Positions 31,839 through 45,275 of a DNA stretch of 64,000 bases are shown one piece after another; the first letter of the stretch is position 1, and each line of letters starts with the position of its first letter. The position numbers and the translations under genes are program-made. The notes beneath the pieces were generated by a model. It ran no database searches and was not told the origin of the DNA. It worked only from the letters and a program-made list of their open reading frames with translations. Source of the stretch: Linepithema humile (Eukaryota; Arthropoda; Insecta; Hymenoptera; Formicidae); NCBI RefSeq assembly GCF_040581485.1, contig NC_090133.1:5828001-5892000 (forward strand). Reading direction: 5' to 3'.

Positions 31839-32299
31839 AGGACGAAAGACCGCGGAGCATCGATCCGCGCTGCACGCGTTGCCTTTCTCGGCGGGAATTA
31901 AAACGTCGTTAAGCCAGCAACTCGAATTTCTCGCGGCGTCGTCTTTGCTTACACAATTCTAATTATCTCCGATTTGTTAAATACTTATTGTCGCATATAT
32001 TTAGTTTTCGATGCGATAAATCTTTACTTTCTTCTACTTTTTTATGAATTTATATAACTAAAAAGTATCAAAGAATTGGAGAACGTTAGCATGGTCCATG
32101 ACTTCGCCAATACTTAAACCGTTGACAGCGCAGTAGTGAGGCTCGCGACGATTTGCAGGGAACACGCGTGAGATTTATGTCGGGAGGGTGCCGAAGCTTA
32201 ACGACAGTCCGCGCCGCAGCATTCGTGAATCCGCTGATGTATGCGAGGTACACGGTGCAGTTGACAATGAGCGTTTCGCCGTAAATTTATTCCATGGGA

Positions 32300-32300
32300 A

Positions 32301-32347
<47 letters not shown>

Positions 32348-32348
32348 A
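32300..32348. repeat. (ACG)16 trinucleotide repeat
   Basis: A perfect ACG/CGA/GAC array of about 48 bp. Depending on frame and strand it translates as poly-Asp, poly-Val, poly-Arg or poly-Ser, which explains the open frames over it. Confidence 0.97.
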
Positions 32349-34011
32349 ATGATACGCGAGTTGTCGTGCAACACAGCGCGATACCGCGCGGAAGTCGACT
32401 CGTCGTGCGATCTCGCCGCGGCTCTCTCCTGATTGATGCTCGACCCCGCGTGCGTGCAACGCCTACCGCGCACATATTAAATCCCTTCTCACCGTTATTA
32501 GCCGTCCCGCAGGCCGCGGCATCTGCTTAACGTTGCGTACTCCGCGGATCGTTACGCGGGCATGTATTATACGTACGACGCATTCGCATCAGTTTGTTGA
32601 AGCGTAATTAGCGGAATACGAGCGTACAGTGCAGTGTTTGCCTGATTTAGGAGGGTTGCATTGTTTTATCCAGTTGCAAATGCAAGTAATATTTAGTTTT
32701 ACGTGTTAATTTTAAGATTTGTATAATTATATGTGTAGTGCAGTATCTTGCGTCCGAAAATTCGGAGTAGTTCAGCTCACGAGTATTCGTGATACTTGAT
32801 AACCGTTTTACGACCATTTCCTTTTATGCCGCGACGGATTCGAGTCGAGGAGCGCTGGAAAAGGCGCTCGTAACTCGTACCGAATCTAGGAGATATGACT
32901 TTTTTCATCAAGTATAAAGAGAAAGATGAAGAGATGACAGATTTAACGGAGCACATGGGCGGCAACTCTCGCGGACGACGCGCCCTCGCAGGACCGCTTC
33001 CCGGTATTTCGTTCGGGCCGCCCGGAGAACGTTACTTCTCTCTCACGAGGGGCAGGTGACACGCCGAATGGTCGACCACCGTGATCGCGAACGATGCACA
33101 GCGAATTTTATTATCTTGTTCTGGCCCCGTTTCTTCCTGCCCGCTCGCATTTCACCGCGCTTTTAGGAAAGCTGAGAAACCTTTCGTTCGAACCGCCGTT
33201 TGGGATAGTAGATTGTGTTATATATTTTTTTATATCGTCCTGTCTGTTTCTGTTTTTCTCGGTTTCTTGATAAAATGGTAATCATGAATAGAGAGAGAAA
33301 AATAATATCAAAATTGAATCCTTTATAGGAAATAATAAAGTATTGAATAAACGTAACACATAAAAGATCGAAGACCTGTGATTTTATAAAAGTGTAAAGC
33401 TGGAAACTTATAAATCGCATTTTTCTTACAAATAACTGCGAATTTTTTTGGATAAATAGATTTGATAAATGTCTTAATATAATCGCATTTCTACAAATCT
33501 GCGAATAAAGTTGGTAACGCCTAACGAGTTGACGTACAAAGAACGTTTTACTCGAGGCGATGTGAAAAGTCAGTTAAATGGAGCAACGAAATAATTTTTC
33601 AAAGCATCCCCGACCTTTTACCTTAATAAAGACTCCGATGCAAAAAGAGGGCGCACGTAATTCTAAAAATGGCAATTTGCGTGTCAGCTCGGGCGATTCA
33701 ACGCCGGCGTTAAGCTCGGATCGAGATAACGAACGTCGCGAGCACTGATTTCTCAGCGCGGCACTCGCTGCGAGCGTATCAGCAAATGGTAACGGGTGAC
33801 AAGTTGACGCGTGATACGTGCCAACGCTCGTCGCTTCGGACCGCCGTTCGTCGGTTCGTGCGTCTTTATTCGCGAGAACGGAAAGGGGATCGATCGATCG
33901 AGCGGGGGGGATGGAAACGAATATCGTGACCGAAAGCGAAGCGGCGTCGACGTGTCTTCCGGGAGGCGTCGCACGATTTCGCGCAGCGCGACTTCCGTTA
34001 ATTCTATTCCC

Positions 34012-34029
34012 TGCGCGCGCGCGCGCGCG
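34012..34029. repeat. (GC)9 dinucleotide repeat
   Basis: An alternating purine-pyrimidine GC run, a sequence type able to adopt Z-DNA. No gene context. Confidence 0.9.
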
Positions 34030-34355
34030 TTACACCTCCCGGTACATTTCCTATTAGCGATCACGAATAACTCGACTATACGTATCCGGTGCCCATATTC
34101 TCCCGCCTCTTCTCCCGCCCGTTCCTGCCCCTCTTTGCCCCGCGCAACAAAACTCATTAAGCGTCTGTCCGTTTGTTCCGATATGTTAGCGGGGCTCGCA
34201 CGTATGCATCCGCGATGGAAGTTGTAAACGAATTAACGATGTGTCGTGGCCCGAGCGCGACGGCATCGGTGCACCACCGTCTCCGGCTGGCGGAATGCAA
34301 TTCCGCGCACAATTAGCCGCCTAAGAAGCGACAGGTTCCCCGGCGATCGGTTTAT

Positions 34356-34387
34356 GCCGCCACCGCCACCGCCACCGCCGCCGCCGC
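34356..34387. repeat. CCG/CCA trinucleotide repeat
   Basis: About 10 units of CCG with CCA variants, giving poly-Pro on plus and poly-Gly on minus. It does not sit in a recognisable gene. Confidence 0.93.
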
Positions 34388-37373
34388 TACGCCGTGGGCG
34401 GAAAACTGTCTTGGATAGGGTCACGGTCGTTAAACTCCGCGGCGCGATGCGGCCTGCATGTGTATCGTAAATTGATATCGGTCTAACCGGCTATTACCGG
34501 CGGTCACCGTGAAAACGAATGTCGATTAACGATGTTTGCTGAAATTGCCTCTGCCCCCTCCAATTCGATGCGTAGCTACGTCATATTGCACACGAAAAGT
34601 GCACCGAGCAGTGCCCTGCGACAGAAGAGAATTTTCGAGTGCAAATAGCGTCTATTTGAATTATTTTTACAAACTTGCAAGGTAAACATATTGATTGGCG
34701 GTATGTAAAATCGGAGATAGGAAATACTGGGAGAAACTGTATCACATGGTCGGAATATCGTTTCAATCGTCGAGAATTTTAAAGCGTTGTTTTAATACTT
34801 TTTTTATCTTAACTTTATTTTTGAGTAGATATGATGAAAAGTTCATGTTAAAAAGATTTATTAGCATTACTATTACAATATCTATTCTAATCTATCACAA
34901 AGGCATATCAGTTTTTTTTTCTATTTCACGTCCGTCAGACAGTTTTATAAAAATTCTATTTTCGTGGAAACAGCGCCGATCAGCTCTCCCAACCATTCAG
35001 AATTAGCATAAATCGGACGTTTCAGCAAATTGCAGATGATCTATATGGTCAGGCGCGCTCTATTCCGCGAAGCGTGTCCCCGCGTTTCGTAACGTCACGG
35101 GTGAGGAACAGGTGGACAGTTTTCGAAAATTATAGATCGGACGGAACTTCCGAAAATTGCCCGCCAATTCCACACTTCGCCGTTTTCATTATGGTGTCGT
35201 GACGGAGGTCAGAAAAAAAAAAAGAGAAAAGAAGGAAGATCCAGGAAGGCGAGGAAGGCATTTCGGACAAATTACCGGCGGACCGCTGCGCAGCGGAGAG
35301 CCCAGGTTATGGCCCCGTGGCTCCTAAGACCAATTATTCGGACAAACCTAATTATCTGCCTCTTCTCCTCGTCCTTTTCCCCCGTTTGCCCTATAAAAAA
35401 AAGCGGACAGGTTGCTACGAAGCTTTCGATCTTGCAGTCGGAAGCCGGGCAGATGTCGCGCGGTCTTAAATGTCTATATTTTACGCGTACGCGTGTCTAA
35501 TGAGATAATGGTATAATTAACAATTTTAATGGATCTTACAAAAGTACGGCGGCACGGTGCATTTGCATAATTCAGTATATTTACAATATGTTCTATATGT
35601 AAATCTCGTTAGTTCGCTTACAATTCATTTCGTTCGAAATTTAGCATTTTAACAGGTACTAATATTGACGGTAACCGTAATATCCGCAGCTGATTGCGAT
35701 TCACTGCAAACGTCCAACGTTTAATCGGAACAAATAGGAGGATGCTGTATTAAATAAGTAAAAAAAAAGGATAACCGATTATTTTTGCTGTCGCATATCG
35801 AAAATTAAATAATGTGCTCGATAAAATTGATCGAGTCCTCCGAGCGTTACATTTATTTCTATCAGTCAGATTAAATATTTATTTTCAACAATTGTTATAT
35901 ATGAAAATAAAAGGGTAGAAACCGTGCAGTTTTATAATACTTATATTTATTTTTTTTTATTGCATTTGTCTTTTTGAGGTTTTTAAAATTGCCTTTAGTT
36001 TCTCGAATGAAGACAATCAGAGCAATCAAGTTACGTGACTCACTCAGTGGACTTTCCAGTTCTTCGAAGTGTCCAAATTGTCGTTTTCTTTTTTCACCAA
36101 TTAAGGAGAAAATAGCGGGTGGCGAAACGATCGGGATGAAGTACGAACTTCGAAAAAGCCGGAACCTTAAGGCACCGGGAACGATGACTGTGTCCCGGGT
36201 CGCCAGCTTTAATTCGGACGGCCGACATATGGCGGCTCTCGAACGCGCTGCGGCTTACGCGCACGACTGACGTTACGGCGTAGCCGACGACAGGCGATCT
36301 GCGGTTTCTGTCATTTACCGATAATCATTCGGTGTGTTCACCCTGGTGTGCGCGCCACCGCTGCCCCTATTAATACCATCGTGGAGCGCGGTCACGGGCT
36401 AGCTTCCGGCCCCGGCGTGCGTAAGTACAAGTCTGCCGGCGCCGGTGCGCAATGGTCTTCAAACTGCTCCCTGTCGTCCCCGGAAAGATGACACGTGTGG
36501 CGACGGCTCGGTCTCGGTCGTTACTTTTATTACTATGCGTATTGCTTCCGGTCCCGAGGACAGGCCCTGGCACGGAAGCGCGGAGAGCGCCCCGTCAAAG
36601 GCGCGTTATCTATCATCGGTCTATCGGGCAGGTGCTCGTCGATAGGAGCCCCGAAAATAAGATTTCGTCCCGCATCGCGATTGCATTAATTACAGCGTTA
36701 TTGACCCGAGCCTTTTTTCTTTTTTTTTTTACACCGAAACGAAAAGAGAAAACGAGGCGAATTATTGTATTTCTCTCCGTAACTTTCGTTAACGGATTGG
36801 TTATATAATGCGCACGGTCACATGTCACTTGCGTTATTGTTGTTGACAGGTGCGGATATCGATATTGAAACGAAGAAAAGAAAAAAACTTTCCTTTGCAC
36901 ATACCATAAATTTATTCCGTTTCAAATACAACCAGAACAATTTCACTTGTCCTCCGCGATATTCTCTGTAGTTTCTCTAATAAAGTTTTTTTCCAAATTA
37001 CTTTCAAACATTTATCGTTTAACTATATCTTCTTTTACTTAAATTAGTAATATGAATTTTTTGCAAATCTTCGAGACTATGTATTTTAGAATCTAACATA
37101 GTTTCATGTTCAATTTCAGTTATTTCATTTCTACAATAATATATATGCGAATAAAATGGCAATTCTGTTATTTCGTAAAATACACGCGATATCAAAGTGA
37201 TTTTTGTACACGAATTTTCATTGTCATGCATTCTTAAACGAGCCGACCGGCGAGGTTTCGGCGTGACGCAATTTCTGCTCGCGACTCGGTCTCTTGTCTC
37301 GGGCCACGACATCTCATACACGACGTATCGTTGGCGAACCCTTGAATAATTCACGGTAAAGTATCGCCGACTA

Positions 37374-37400
37374 GCTGGCTGGCTGGCTCGCTGGCTGGCT
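37374..37400. repeat. (CTGG)n tetranucleotide repeat
   Basis: Six or seven GGCT units with one GGCTC variant. The same tetranucleotide occurs as three- to four-unit runs at about 1957-1970 and 41433-41450. Confidence 0.9.
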
Positions 37401-37984
37401 GTCAAGCCGTTGTAGCATGGGTCCGTCTCGAGCCGTGGCGCGCTTTTCATTTCCAGTCGGCTTTAACGCTCGTGTCGCACGCGAAAACGGCGGGTCGACG
37501 AGGAAATTAAGGGCTCTCGTGGCCGTCACGACGAAAGGAAAAACGAGGAGCTCGTCCTCTCTCGACGAGGGCGACTGTCCAACCCTCGTTCCGCGAGCAT
37601 GAGGAACGATCTCTCGGGCTAAGCGGATCCATCAGGTTCTCCCTCCGGTCGACACGACACCGCCGACATCGGCGGTAGGATCACCCTTTCTTTCGCCTTT
37701 CCGCCCGTTTCTCCTCTGCATCTTTTTGTCCTTTCCTTCCCATTTTTTCTCTTTAACTCCCGGCGAGCATTTAACCAGCGACGGTAAACATTCGGGACAC
37801 GCAAGCGGACGTGTCCCGTTCCGTCGCCCGCGCATCGCCCCTTGCGGATTGCAAAAGGGGTTCGATCCACCCTAACGTTTCGCTTTTTCATAATAAAATC
37901 GTCATGCAGTGCCCCGATTGGCTGGAATCGCTCGAGGGGTCTCACAATGCATCGGGGGCTTGTCCACGCTGATATCCGAGGGAC

Positions 37985-38110
37985 GAAAAAGAGAGAGAGA
38001 AAGAGCGAAAGCGAGGACAAGGAGCGCGCGAGTGCGAAAAAAAGAGAAAGAGAGAAAGGGCTGGGAGAGTGAAGGTAAAAAGGGCAGAGAGAGAGAGAGA
38101 GCGCGCGCGA
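37985..38110. repeat. Polypurine tract ending in GA and GC dinucleotides
   Basis: About 125 bp almost entirely A and G on plus (GAGAGAGAAAGAG and similar), ending in (GA)n and then (GC)n at 38088-38110. It explains the Lys/Glu/Arg-rich plus frames and the Ser/Leu/Phe-rich minus frame of 207 residues over it. Confidence 0.92.
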
Positions 38111-41100
38111 CACATCGGCGCTCTCCCGTCTCATGCTCTGGGAGGCTGTCGCTGTGTAAATAGGGCACACCAAGAGACACACGCCCCACGCATTGTGCGT
38201 GCCCTCTCGTCTGAAGGGGCGCCCTTCTGTCCCCCATGACAAAGGGTTGTCCCGCGCTCGACGCGGTCGCTTTAAAACTGAATTTTTTATTCAGCCGACA
38301 GGAAAGCGGCCATCATACGCGCTGCCACATTCCCTGTCCTTCGCCCTTTTTCTGCGTGCGCGCGTGCGAGTACACGAACGCGCATTCTTCTCTCGGAGAA
38401 TTCTGCAACGCGTATGGTCTCTTCGTTATGTCGAGGGACGGAAGAATTCATTTTGTACTTGGAACGTATTTCTCAATTAGCGAATATCATAAATTTCATT
38501 CAACTCTTCGAATCTATATTAATTGATAAAATCGCTTATTGCAAATAATGAAATCGTATGATATAAGAATCTAATTCCTAAGCAAATATTTTACGTATTA
38601 AAAATATTTATATTTAATTAAGAAAAAGAAAAAATAACGAGATAATATCGCTGTCTAGTCGGATCCTTCTGTCAACAGTGCAATCTTGAATTCTATATTG
38701 CACGTTTAATATTCTACCCATGAAATGCGCGGGATTCACCAAAGTATCGAACAAAGGAGACCTCCGTTTTAGTCATCGTCGAGCCAGAAGAATGGCCTAA
38801 AATCGCCATCATCATGGGACGTACGCGCGACTACACGTTGGGGGAGATGATCTGGGGGAAAAGGAGGGATGGGACTTGGAAAGGGCACTAAGTACACAGA
38901 TGCACGCGTGCACGTCCCGCGGAAGGTACTTACCGCCCCGCGTACGAGTGATTAGCAATATTTTATTTCGCATGGGAAACCCGACAGATGAGAACTAGTT
39001 GAGTGGGAGCTCAGCTCTCTTTCATTAGGGCAAGTCCCGTCCTTCTAAACCCCGTCTAAACCACCCCCCCGTCCACAATGTTCCCTCCTTCCTCGTTTAC
39101 CCTACTCACTCCCCCTGCCGCGGCTTTCGCAACGTCCCCCGACGCTGTCACGATGGCGTTACGTCCAATATCCTTCGGCCCGGGCGAGCGATTCTAAAAT
39201 GGACAAGCCTCGTCAAGAGGATGGCAAGGAATCAAAGCCGCGTATGGATTGTAAATCAGACCGACGTTTATGACACGCAGACGATTCGACCGCTGTCGTT
39301 TTCGCGACGTTTATTGAAGCAGCGCGCAACGTCCACGTTCTGTTATTCGCAGTTAATTGGAGCTTTAATGAGCACTCTAATGAGCGCCAGTTATTTCTTT
39401 CGAATAATAACTTATTACTTATTGATAAGTATACGAGAGATATTACGGTATTTTGTAAATGAAATAATTATCTATGATACACTATGTTAGGTATTTCTTG
39501 ATTTATGTTATTAAATGAAGTTTTTATTGGCGCTCAAACCAGCTAATTACAATGTTAATTAATTGGTAAGAAATCAAATATTGAGAAGCCCTAAAAAATT
39601 TAGAAAATTCGAAAGAATATCGATCTCTATGCAATCACGTTATATCAACATTATCTCTTAAATTTTTTAGATGAATATATTACACAAACAATATGCTAAT
39701 TTGGAACATATAATTAACTAGGAATATAATCAAACATTAATCAAACTAAAAGTAAAATTTTATTTTCTCTTTATCTTTCTTCGATGTGAATAACACGCAT
39801 AAAAAAATAGAAAGAGAACAAAATCTCAATCTTGATTATTTTCCAAGCATATGTATCAAGTTAGTGATACTCTCTCTACGGTGGTATCATGTAAATAACT
39901 GTAAATTAGAAGTTATATATATAGTTAGAATCTTATTTATTTAGACCATGACATCTGCCCTGTTATTATCCGAGCGTGCGATTGTATCTCATCTTCGGAG
40001 AATTATAGCGAAGTCTTCGGAACGGAAAAGGACATGTGTCGACCATTTTCACACACACACACGACCAATACTAAGGCACGGCCGAAGGAAACAATCACGG
40101 AACGGTTTCGTTAGGAGCGAACGAATCATGGACGGAGGCAGGCAGGGACTTTAATATCGAGAATCAGGATCCGCCATTTCTCTCGACCGGGCGTGGAATC
40201 CTTCGCAGGATATTTGTATACACGTACCGCACGTCCGTGTGTTCGTGAATGTACACACAGGGGCACGGAGGTTGGCAAACCCGTCCTTGTTAGCAGCTGC
40301 GTAGCATCCCCCGCCCGTTACACAATGCCCTCGCGCTCCCTTGAAAAACGATGGGTGGATTAATGACGTCACGGCGCAACAAGAAACGCACCTGGCTACT
40401 GTCCGGGATCCACCAATCCGCGGCGTCCTCCGACCTCCACGCGCCATCCGAGTGAATAGATAAACCATTGCGGCGTGCTATTCTGAGAGAAAAGGATTGA
40501 GACGCCCACTCGCTGCCGATCCTAAATAATCTTGACACGACAAAGTTAATAGGATGTCCAGATGAATAGCAAATACCTGCAAAAAATGTAACAAAGATAT
40601 CGCCAAATTATAGTATTGAAAAAATATCAATAAATCCTGTTGAAGGCAAGATGATTCAATCACATATTTAATCTATCGAAAATTGTTATATAAAACGAGA
40701 GTATTGTAGAAAAAGAAATAAATACCTAAATTTTTTTGTGTTTGAAGTATGTGAGATCCATTAAATATTTGCTTAAAGACAGCTGAGGAAAACTTTAGAT
40801 TAATATTTTTACAGTTTGAGAAAAACATATCGAATGATTCTAAAGTGAAAATAATGTTCAAACTGAGAAACCGGAGCGCATCGCGTCCTCGTGGCGCACG
40901 AGCTAAGGACACGAGAGCTCGAAAACCGGTTGAATCCGCGCGCCAGTTGGTCCCTTTATTGTATTATTCTCATGACTCGCGAGGTCCTCGAGGTAAGACC
41001 CGCACCACGACACGTTTATGAATTTATAGCGCCCTTTGTGCGCCTGGCCCCGGTAATCCAACGGACAGGTACCTACCGTTTTTATTGAGCTCTTTGTTAT

Positions 41101-43580
41101 TATACGCCGTAAAGAGAGACGGCGCGGCGGGGGCGTTTTCCGCGCTGAAAAGGCGGCACGCGGAACCCTTTTTCCTCGTAATTAAGACGCGAGCCACACC
41201 GTCGAAGGGTGGGTGGAAGAGAAAGAGAGTGAGAGAGGGCCCGCGAGGAAGGGGGGGGGGGTGAGGGAGGGAAAAGGCAGAATCTTTAGAAACTTTTCAG
41301 TCGAAAAGATGGATGCAGGAAGGGGAAAGGGTTGCGCTGATGATGCATAAATTAGGTGGGCTAATGGGCCGAGGTCGTCGCTGGAGATACCGTCTGAGAA
41401 AAGACCGGGGAAAATATTAATGCCCCGGGCTGACTGGCTGGTTGGCTGGCTCGTTTACGGACGTCCGCGCATTTTCGGAGCGGACGCTGCTCGTAATTAC
41501 ACTCCTTCGTGCTCTCTTTTTCACGATCGGCCACCGCCATCAGTCGAATCGTCGTCGGGAGACTCGTAGAACTGCGGCAATGATCTCCTTGGAAAACTCG
41601 TAAGCTCGTTCTCCGGCTAAATCGCGAGATTTTCAAAACTTTTCGAGATGGTATCTTGAAAAACAGTATTTAAGAATAATACATTTTGTGAGAAAATTTT
41701 TGATCGCGAGGAAACTGTGTGTCATTCAGTTGTCGATATCTCGATTGTCATCTTATTGCATCAGGCTTAAAATTTCTTATTTTGTTATATTTACATGTAT
41801 AATTTTTTAAATACATTCTAAAAGCGTGGGACTTCAGTTTACTTGTACTCGCACGATGTATTTGACGCAAGTTTTAATTATTTACAAACCAGCTCCGGAC
41901 ACTGCAGCTTCTATTTATTATTCATATAATATTAACAGATATCATTCTATCCATCCAATAACGCCGCCGAAATGAAGCCCGACCGAACGATTCCGGGATA
42001 TCCCGGTTTCTCGTCTACGTAATAGTCCCATTTCCATCAATAACTGATGATCCTGCCGACCCTTCATTAACCTTGATGCATTAATTTCAATCTTTTTCTA
42101 AGACCTCTCTTTCACGCTCGCGCATATCTTACGGCGTCCATATTTACATCGTCCGATAGAAATAAAGCATCGAGCGCGCGAATCCCGCAGCGTCCGGCGG
42201 TGATATATCCGGCGTAATCACGACCGTACCGGGATTCAAGTGTGGTAGCCATCGTCCTACGAGATCACGTACACGCTCGAGTACGAGATGAGCGTCGAGA
42301 AAGGTTCTGCGAAGGCACCGCGAGCAATAATTCTGCGCCGTCTCCCCGCGCCCGGGCCCCCTCGGCGGGTACCAAGGGTCGATCTGCCGCCAAACAACAC
42401 CCCCGCCCTAGCGCGCCTCGAAACGCTTCGTCGATCACTCATGGCGCTGCTCCTCGTTCTTTTATAGCGATTTATGAGCGAGCACCGTCCTGCGTCGTTC
42501 GATACACGGTGTCGAGTAAATATTAAACGAGCCGCAATGCAACTGTAAGTTATCAGAGTGTATTAATAAGACAGTAATTGAGCGATAATTAACTCAGCTA
42601 GCAATAATGCATTAACTGACAAAAGGAAATAGTGATATTATGCTCACAATATACAATATAAATCGCTTTTTTTGAGAATTTTGATTTTGTATTACAAAAT
42701 TTATAGTAATTTGAAGAAAAAAAGAGGAAATCTAGTACGATATTTCAAAAAAACATATTTATGGTAAGCTGCAGCTCTTGTCAATTCTATTTGCAACAGA
42801 ATTAGTTTTTATTGACTCCTCTTTCCGACTCTTTCAATAACACAAATCCGGCCGCCGGGTCATCGTTATTCTTACCGTCGACCACCAGCGGCGGTTGGCT
42901 CTCTCGATAAATTGTCAAGGCTCTCGCGCCTCCGTACAAAAAAAAAGACATCCGAAAGTGAAAGCGAAATTAATTAACGCCCTTGCCGATGTAATATCGC
43001 TCGTAAAATAAATACGGCGACTGCCGTCGGCGAGCTAACAAGCGAGCGGGCGGATAGGCGCGAGCCAGTGCCACGCGATGCGTCGTGTGAAAGGCGAAAA
43101 ATCTTTCCCAATAACAGCATCGGGTCTGCCAATCAGCGACAGGACGTATACCGATCGCGAACAGAAAAGCGCGCGGCGTATCGATATATATATACATAGC
43201 AGTGCAGCGATTGTGTATACACATATGTGTGTGTATATATATAAACGCGCGCGCGCGCGCGTTCGGTCCTTATATCTGCGTCTCTCTGCGCCCCGTAATT
43301 ACCAGGGTCGGCCTTCACCGCGGCAATTTGTCAAGGCTGTAATAATCCCGGCGGACCTATGGCATTGTATACATATCGGCAGATGCCTCCCACCGGACCA
43401 GATAACATCGCCGGCCGCACGGCCGGCCGGGGCCCGTTTCTCTTCTGGGCACCATCGCCGGACCCCATGAAAACCATCCATTTCGAGTCCGCGGTACTAT
43501 CATCGACTCGGTTTTGACGCCCGCTTCAAATTAAAGCCAATCGGCACGCGGATAGATCCGCTGATATCACGTAGTATACA
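38111..43580. other. Non-coding stretch, no gene recognised
   Basis: GC-rich islands (38150-38450, 38790-39240, 40060-40450, 40870-41600, 41960-42500 and 42840-43560) lie between AT-rich linkers (38470-38700, 39320-39930, 40530-40860, 41640-41950 and 42540-42830). Homopolymeric C at 39063-39070 and G at 41250-41260. No frame over 130 residues and none with a domain. Confidence 0.55.
43182..43262. repeat. Compound (TA)n-(TG)n-(CG)n repeat
   Basis: A run of alternating pyrimidine-purine dinucleotides: TA at 43184-43193, TG/TA at 43213-43242, then a CG run to 43262. It is a strong candidate for non-B DNA and for length polymorphism. Confidence 0.93.
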
Positions 43581-43584
43581 AATA

Positions 43585-43649
43585 CTCCCTTTCCTTTTCT
43601 CCTTCCCTCCTCTCTCTCTTTCTGTTTCCTTTCTCTCTCTCTTTCTCTC
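43585..43649. repeat. Polypyrimidine tract (CT-rich)
   Basis: About 65 bp of C and T on plus, just before the AT-rich open frames at 43680-44127. A similar tract lies at 44233-44287 on the far side. Confidence 0.92.
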
Positions 43650-43679
43650 GCGAACTTGTATTACTTTTATATTTTATAA

Positions 43680-44127
43680 TATTGTTATATTACATATTTC
43701 GCATCGGATCCTATCACGTCTCTTGATGACTGTTTGGAACGCTGTCAATATTTTCGTTCAAATGCGGAAACCATACGTCTCTCTCCTCGGCCTCTTCTAT
43801 CGGACACTTTTCAACAAAATAATACTCGTATCGTATGTTCAATTCAATACGTGCCACGATACAGACCAGACGCAATGTCTTGGGAATTAAAAATTGTAGA
43901 GCACCTCTGGCTAGAGATACTTTATAAAAAAGTACAAAATTTTCAAGCAGAATGTGGACGTTGCAATACGAGAATAATAGTATATCCAGGCTACACAGAT
44001 GAAGGAACACATATAGGAAATAAATAAATATATCAATTGCATTATATCTTACATATTTTATATGTCGCGATATCAATAAATTAGAAAAATGCTCATATTT
44101 TATTGATAAAGCCATTATTGTAGCCAT
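43680..44127. other. Overlapping open frames in AT-rich DNA
   Basis: Plus strand 43680-44027 is open for 115 codons with no ATG near its start; the frame ends ECGRCNTRIIVYPGY...GNK-stop. Minus strand 44127-43714 is open for 137 codons. Long frames on both strands are unexpected in a segment this AT-rich. CT tracts flank it on both sides, and the second ends in a splice-acceptor-like TTTTTCAG at 44289. I recognise neither translation. It could be a decayed mobile-element fragment, an exon or chance. Confidence 0.15.
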
Positions 44128-44232
44128 TATTATAGATCATAGCATCAATTATGAGCTATAAAAATTCCACATTAATTTCTTGTACATTATTTCTCAAAAC
44201 ATTATTTATTTGTGTAACAGATACACGGTAAT

Positions 44233-44288
44233 ACTTCTCTCTCCCTCCTCTCTCTCTTTCTCTCTCTCCTTTTTCTTTCTATTTTTCA
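44233..44288. repeat. Polypyrimidine tract (CT-rich) ending in CAG
   Basis: A CT tract interrupted by a single A and ending CTATTTTTCAG at 44289. It resembles a strong 3' splice site on the plus strand, but no convincing exon follows. Confidence 0.85.
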
Positions 44289-45212
44289 GCAGAAATACAC
44301 GGGGGACGATACGTTCCCACCTGTGACCGCCACCACATAATGCACGCGAGATCGCGGAACTATAATTTATACGACTGACCCTCGTTACATTGCGATCCGT
44401 CATCCGCGATTATAAGGAAACGAACGTGCTCGCGAACTTTTAGTGACTCGACGGCGAGGGGGAGGGAAAGAGGATGGCAACAGGGTATTTATTATGTACT
44501 GAGACGGCGAGGATTCCGGAGAAGGGAGAGGTCTCGGGAAGACACGGAAGCACCTATCCGCAGGTAACAAACGATGAGCAGCGTGATTAATACCGCACGA
44601 TACGATACTTCGTTGTGTGATGTTTGTTTTGAGGAAAGAGTGCGCAACCGAGAGCCGTTCTTGAATAATATCTTTCGCCCTCGAAATGTACGGCGGTGTA
44701 AATAATGATGAACGATAAATTTAGATCATTTGCCAAGTTGAGAGATCAAATCAATTGGAGCGCCTTACGACACTTGCAGTTCAATGACTGCTACAACGAT
44801 TTATTTACGCAACGAAGAGTCCCATATGTTCGTCAAAAAATATTTCTACAAATCATTAATCAATAAATCAAGCCGAGACTCCGGCGCGCACCCGGCGCAC
44901 GCAGCACGCTTGTAAACGTCGGCGGTTTTAGGAAGCGCGCACGAGACATTAAGTGCTCGTAATGAGTTCGCCTCCGCGAGATCGCGGCGTGTATCTCGCC
45001 GACGTTTCTCTCGGCGGAGACCTAAACGATTTCCCATTTCAGCGATCGTCGGCCTTTCCCAGAGCGAGAGGTCGGGACGAAAGGAGGAGACAGACAGAGA
45101 GCCGGCCACGAAAACTACGCATGGAGCAGAAAGAGAAAGAAAAAGAGGAAGATCGTCCGACGCGTTGCAACGTGACTAGCCACATCTCTTCCCCTTTCCC
45201 TCCGTCCACCTC

Positions 45213-45275
45213 GTATCTTTTCCCGTTCTTTTTTCTTTCTCTCGCTCTCTCTTTCTCTCTCGCTCTCTCTCTTTT
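45213..45275. repeat. Polypyrimidine tract (CT-rich)
   Basis: About 63 bp nearly all C and T on plus, in a GC-rich island. It is the cause of the Glu/Arg-rich minus frame across it. Confidence 0.9.

Larger units (their letters stand above)
31930..37970. other. Non-coding stretch, no gene recognised
   Basis: GC-rich islands (about 32150-32620, 32930-33210, 33660-34550, 35030-35480, 36020-36660 and 37240-37970) are separated by AT-rich linkers (33220-33600, 34640-34960, 35510-36000 and 36700-37220). Frames of up to 143 residues show no domain and are mostly arginine/serine-rich. A CTGG tetranucleotide run lies at 37374-37400. Confidence 0.55.

Noticed and set aside
31315..31962. Plus-strand open frame of 215 residues
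   Set aside because: Arginine- and alanine-rich translation of CpG-rich DNA and of the TGCG arrays, overlapped by long antisense frames; not protein-like.
32294..32530. Poly-Asp protein
   Set aside because: Translation of the (ACG)16 array only.
37619..38242. Minus-strand open frame of 207 residues
   Set aside because: Its middle is the complement of the polypurine tract (Ser/Leu/Phe repeats). No signal peptide or domain stands outside that tract.
40074..40090. TAAGGCACGG, like the start of miR-124
   Set aside because: The match ends after nine bases and no precursor hairpin forms around it.
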